NCBI GenBank assembly: GCA_028286485.1
Contig: JAQBRM010000001.1
Span: 1 to 32,824 of the forward strand
Length of the DNA stretch: 32,824 bases
Direction of reading: 5' to 3'
DNA from: Candidatus Nomurabacteria bacterium
GTDB taxonomy: Bacteria; Patescibacteriota; Minisyncoccia; Phycocordibacterales; UBA9973
The notes beneath the pieces are model-generated. The model ran no database searches and was not told the DNA's origin. It saw only the letters and a program-made list of their open reading frames with translations. Shown in pieces: positions 30,493 to 32,824 of the stretch; positions within the stretch are counted from its first letter, which is position 1; each line of letters opens with the position of its first letter. Both the position numbers and the translations under genes were made by a program.

Positions 30493-30888
30493 ATGCAAAA
30501 CGACTTTGATGTGTGGAATGAACTAAAAAAGAAAATTGAAATTAGTACCGATGAGCCAATAGGATTTCCGCAAGAAGGGGAAGTGTGGATGTGTTCTCTA
30601 GGTAAAAATATTGGTTATGAACAGAATGGTGCTAATGATAATTTCTCTCGACCTGTTTTAGTGGTAAAGAAATTCAATAATCACATGTTCTGGTCTGTGC
30701 CGTTATCTACTAAACAAAAGAGATTTGATTTCTACTTCAACTTCACTGATCCGGATAGTAAAAAAGTATCTGCTATTTTGGCTCAAATGAAACTGGTAAG
30801 TATTAAGAGATTAAAAAGAAAGTTGTACGATCTGCCTAAAGATACTCTGATTGATATTAAGGCTAAATTGCAAAAGTTCCTTAAATAG
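30493..30888 (+). CDS. MazF/PemK-family toxin-like protein
   Basis: 131 residues. After a helical N-terminal extension of about 27 residues, the MazF-type barrel begins with GEVWMCSLGKNIGYEQNG, followed by RPVLVVKKFNNHMFWSVPLSTKQK and a late AILAQMKLVSIKRLKRKL (the Q-x-R/K-x-(V/I)-s-x-x-R-l strand). These are PemK/MazF endoribonuclease features. No separate antitoxin ORF is visible; the N-terminal extension or a distant gene might supply control. Recombinase-plus-PemK pairs recur in CPR genomes, so the protein may act with the recombinase instead of as a free toxin (inference). Confidence 0.82.
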   Translation: MQNDFDVWNELKKKIEISTDEPIGFPQEGEVWMCSLGKNIGYEQNGANDNFSRPVLVVKKFNNHMFWSVPLSTKQKRFDFYFNFTDPDSKKVSAILAQMKLVSIKRLKRKLYDLPKDTLIDIKAKLQKFLK

Positions 30889-30896
30889 ATAAATCG

Positions 30897-30921
30897 AAAC
30901 CCCACGTCTTAGGTGGGGTTT
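30897..30921. terminator. Terminator between PemK-like and RT genes
   Basis: AAACCCCAC-gtcttag-GTGGGGTTT is a perfect 9-bp stem. It is symmetrical enough to stop transcription from both converging genes. Confidence 0.88.
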
Positions 30922-30943
30922 CTCGGAGCCTTTCGGCGCTTTG

Positions 30944-30968
30944 TACCCATAGTATATACCTATGGGTA
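30944..30968. repeat. 9-bp perfect inverted repeat between toxin and RT
   Basis: TACCCATAG-tatatac-CTATGGGTA. There is no T-run, so it is less like a terminator and more like an operator or recombination core. Position: 37 bp after the RT stop on the minus strand. Confidence 0.6.
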
Positions 30969-31004
30969 TGAAAGTCAAGTGAATATGGACAATCTTAAGT
31001 TATA

Positions 31005-32312
31005 TTATCTCTTAGTGTATTTTTTTGTTGGAATAGGTTTTTTTACTTCTCTTTCTATATTCGCAAAATCAATTCCCATAAAGCGGAATAATCTGTCACC
31101 AATTTCTGGCGTTAGCTTGCTAAATGGATGTCTATTTGTAATTTTAGTATATATAGTAATGTAATAACTTCTTAACTCTTTTTCAGCAGAGCTGATAATC
31201 TTAACAAGTGATGCAACTGTCCTGCTGTAATGTGGTTTTTTATAATGGTCAATATAGCCATTCAACCTAGACTCAATACTTTTAGTTTTTTTCAAAAAAT
31301 TAGTTCCTGTTGAATGGACGATTTCTTTTATTTTTTTATCTATCTCATCTTTCTTTTTTTGACTTATATCAACATCGGTATTGTTGAATGTTAAACCAAG
31401 AAAATCAAAAGCTTTTGCACCGTAACCCCGTGCAAGTGTAATTTTTGTTTTTTCTAAGCCACTGGTTTTATGTTTTTCTCCCAATTCGTATATATCTACC
31501 TCCATACTTTTAAGTTTTTTCTTCACCAATTCATACATTTTTTTAGCAGTTGGATCATCTTTACAAAGGACAATAAAATCATCTACATACCTCACGAGTT
31601 TTACATCAGGCATACCACAGATATACATATCAAATTCATACAAATATATACTCGCAAGTATCGGAGACAAAGAGGATCCTTGAGCCACCCCTTTAGTAGG
31701 CGGATAATCTTTTGCACCAGTCTCCGAAGATGGCTCGACTGTAAAGTATATGATTTGTCTTATTAGTTCTATAACGTTTTCGTTTTTAATATGTCTCTTA
31801 ATTAAATTGAATATCTTTTCCTTTGGAACATTATCAAAAAATTTCTTTATATCTGCTTCAAAAACCCAGACGTATCCTTGATTTAAATATGTCTGTATTT
31901 TTTCAACAGCTAACGGCGTGCCTTCAAATTCTGGTTCATCGGATTCTTCTTCATTTTCTACTATGTATAATCCCTTTCGAGAAAAATCGTGATTGGAGTT
32001 CAAATGCTCTAAACGAGGAAACACGGATTTAAGTATTGAAATTGCTAAAATCCTTTCATCTATCCTGTACACAAGTATTTCTCTTCCTTTTTCCACCATA
32101 ACCCTTCTCAAGGGGGAGAATTTAAATGTACCTTGAACTAATTTATTTTTTAATTCCAAAAGCTTTGCAGTGTAATCCTTAGAAAAGGTATTTATCGTTT
32201 CATCATTACTGCCTCGTGTATTTTTTCTGGGATGTTTCCTTAGTTGTTCCCACGCAAAAGGTAAACCCTCAATGACTTCTTTAAAATCTTTTTTGTATTT
32301 TTTCTTCGGCAT
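31005..32312 (-). CDS. Reverse transcriptase (group II-like, no maturase endonuclease)
   Basis: The track start is TTG 32333; ATG 32312 (MPKKKYKKDF) follows TATACC by 8 nt and gives 435 residues. RT motifs in order: RT1 KNTRGSNDETI, RT2 LRRVMV..DERILA, RT3 FEADIKKFFDNV (Asp154), RT4 KGVAQGSSLSPILASIYLYEFD, RT5 YVDDFIVLC (catalytic Asp244/245), RT6 LEKTKI and RT7 FDFLGL. An acidic insertion (about 119-130) sits before RT3. A thumb-like region SRLNGYIDHYKK follows, but there is no HNH domain. It lacks the retron NAxxH/VTG and DGR SQ features. It resembles group II-like or defence-associated (UG/DRT) RTs. A direct repeat lies upstream. Confidence 0.9.
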   Translation of the reverse strand: MPKKKYKKDFKEVIEGLPFAWEQLRKHPRKNTRGSNDETINTFSKDYTAKLLELKNKLVQGTFKFSPLRRVMVEKGREILVYRIDERILAISILKSVFPRLEHLNSNHDFSRKGLYIVENEEESDEPEFEGTPLAVEKIQTYLNQGYVWVFEADIKKFFDNVPKEKIFNLIKRHIKNENVIELIRQIIYFTVEPSSETGAKDYPPTKGVAQGSSLSPILASIYLYEFDMYICGMPDVKLVRYVDDFIVLCKDDPTAKKMYELVKKKLKSMEVDIYELGEKHKTSGLEKTKITLARGYGAKAFDFLGLTFNNTDVDISQKKKDEIDKKIKEIVHSTGTNFLKKTKSIESRLNGYIDHYKKPHYSRTVASLVKIISSAEKELRSYYITIYTKITNRHPFSKLTPEIGDRLFRFMGIDFANIEREVKKPIPTKKYTKR

Positions 32313-32320
32313 AAATAGAT

Positions 32321-32326
32321 GGTATA
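32321..32326 (-). promoter_or_regulatory. -10-like TATACC, 8 nt before RT ATG
   Basis: The minus strand reads TATACC-ATCTATTT-ATG. Confidence 0.45.
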
Positions 32327-32331
32327 TACGC

Positions 32332-32355
32332 AATAAAGGCCGAGAGGCCTTTATT
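32332..32355. terminator. Perfect hairpin upstream of RT
   Basis: AATAAAGGCC-gaga-GGCCTTTATT is a 10-bp perfect stem with a 4-nt loop, lying between the RT start and the direct-repeat region. It could end a minus-strand transcript from the repeats or be part of the RT leader. Confidence 0.65.
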
Positions 32356-32383
32356 CATTACTTCTATTTAAACACGAGATGAT

Positions 32384-32824
32384 TCACATGCGATGCATTG
32401 AATGTTCAGAAAGGAGAGTGCTACAAGTTGTAACGTTGTCTGCTTCCATCTTCTCTCGTCTTGTCGTCGTACGCTCTGCTAAATCTGCGATGAGCAGTGT
32501 CAGCGTGGCGAACGATTGAAGATAAGCTTTTGTCATTATAACAAATTTTGTGGTCATGTCAATCAGGATTATGATTAATGTGCCGAAAACTTGACAAAAG
32601 TTGCTTTCCGTGGCGAAACTCGCTGGCAAACTTACAATAAAGGCAATAGCTCTTAGAAGTATTTGGTTCGTGTAGAGCTGTAAGTTTGTGCTTGTCGCTG
32701 GTCGAGGTTCAGAAAGGAGAGTGCTACAAGTTGTAACGTTGTCTGCTTCCATCTTCTCTCGTCTTGTCGTCGTACGCTCTGCTAAATCTGCGATGAGCAG
32801 TGTCAGCGTGGCGAACGATTGAAG
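32384..32824 (-). CDS. Partial repeat-containing ORF running off the window, doubtful
   Basis: On the minus strand a frame is open from the window edge to a TGA at 32384. The residues LQSFATLTLLIADLAERTTT and MEADNVTTCSTLLSE occur twice, 101 residues apart, because the DNA repeat has a 303-bp period that keeps the frame. Between the copies is a more hydrophobic stretch (LLRAIAFIVSLPASFA, GTLIIILIDM). No known domain is recognised. The frame may be accidental over a non-coding repeat; the in-frame period is the only argument for coding. Confidence 0.25.
   Translation of the reverse strand, partial: LQSFATLTLLIADLAERTTTRREKMEADNVTTCSTLLSEPRPATSTNLQLYTNQILLRAIAFIVSLPASFATESNFCQVFGTLIIILIDMTTKFVIMTKAYLQSFATLTLLIADLAERTTTRREKMEADNVTTCSTLLSEHSMHRM
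32404..32521. repeat. 118-bp direct repeat, copy A
   Basis: Identical base for base to 32707-32824, same orientation. It contains CTGCT...AGCAG and TACAA-g-TTGTA palindromic pieces. Confidence 0.95.
32707..32824. repeat. 118-bp direct repeat, copy B (reaches window end)
   Basis: Perfect copy of 32404-32521, offset 303 bp. The window ends exactly where copy A stops matching its own flank or where assembly stopped, so the true repeat may be longer or present in more copies. Confidence 0.95.

Noticed and set aside
30889-31004. Group II intron domain V after the RT
   Set aside because: Only a short GCC-GAAA-GGC hairpin and a terminator are seen; no 34-nt domain V pattern, and the RT has no intron endonuclease domain.
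30913-31164. 83-aa plus-strand ORF with a hydrophobic helix
   Set aside because: Starts inside the terminator after the PemK-like gene and overlaps the RT C-terminus antisense.
32404-32824. Diversity-generating retroelement template/variable repeat pair
   Set aside because: The two copies are identical, with no adenine-specific differences, and the RT lacks the DGR RT4 SQ motif.
32404-32824. CRISPR array
   Set aside because: The repeat unit is 118 bp with a 185-bp spacer; only two copies and no cas genes. Nothing CRISPR-like elsewhere.
1-32824. Alternative genetic code (UGA as glycine) of Gracilibacteria/SR1
   Set aside because: TGA terminates the LPXTG protein and rsmI at the expected family ends, and no in-frame TGA is needed in any conserved gene.

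Overview
The window looks like the chromosome of a Candidate Phyla Radiation (Patescibacteria) bacterium, probably Parcubacteria/Paceibacteria-like. This is an inference from several signs: compact genes with 1-40 nt overlaps, a transketolase split into two subunits, a patchy set of lower-glycolysis and non-oxidative pentose phosphate genes, short forms of conserved proteins (RF1, Obg without an obvious C-terminal extension), many small membrane or secreted proteins with a short N-terminal anchor, and LPXTG/sortase genes in a genome that otherwise looks Gram-negative-sized and reduced. TGA is used as a stop, so the code is standard and not the Gracilibacteria/SR1 code. No 16S rRNA is present to settle the lineage.

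Layout. 1-1200: the 3' end of an ice-binding-like (DUF3494) LPXTG surface protein, followed by its sortase. 1230-6311: small membrane proteins, a P-loop kinase, tRNA-Glu framed by a perfect 38-bp inverted repeat, a pair of anchored extracytoplasmic proteins, and an exonuclease-rmuC operon divergent from yqeY. 6413-10544: holin-like membrane protein, DHH phosphoesterase, obg and gatB. 11050-19747: central carbon block with gap, rpiB, an rpe-like gene with an altered metal site, transketolase N and C subunits, a PfkB kinase, class II aldolase and an FAD-linked oxidase. 19807-27270: translation and envelope block with bL25, a coiled-coil lytic transglycosylase, bL31, prfA, tRNA-Ile, rsmI, an S41 protease, bL9 and bL27. 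27338-28626: Ada-like Zn-finger and CAP-domain secreted proteins. From about 28650 to the end the sequence is visibly more A+T-rich and carries a possible nuclease-toxin, a tyrosine recombinase, a MazF/PemK toxin and a reverse transcriptase. This is probably an integrated mobile or defence island.

Regulation. A very regular start architecture recurs: an extended -10 box (TGnTATACT or TACAAT) sits exactly 6 nt, sometimes 7-9 nt, before the start codon and leaves no room for a Shine-Dalgarno. This predicts largely leaderless transcription. One palindromic -10 (TACAATTGTA) appears to serve both the pfkB-like gene and the aldolase.

Most notable unexplained structure. (1) Two identical 96-bp folded repeats bracket prfA, and their outer stems differ by compensatory substitutions. 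(2) A reverse transcriptase without an intron signature lies beside a 118-bp perfect direct repeat with a 303-bp (101-codon) period that runs off the window end. (3) A 318-bp convergent intergenic region is built from nested inverted repeats. (4) A junction-like folded segment and a terminator-bearing leader precede the recombinase.
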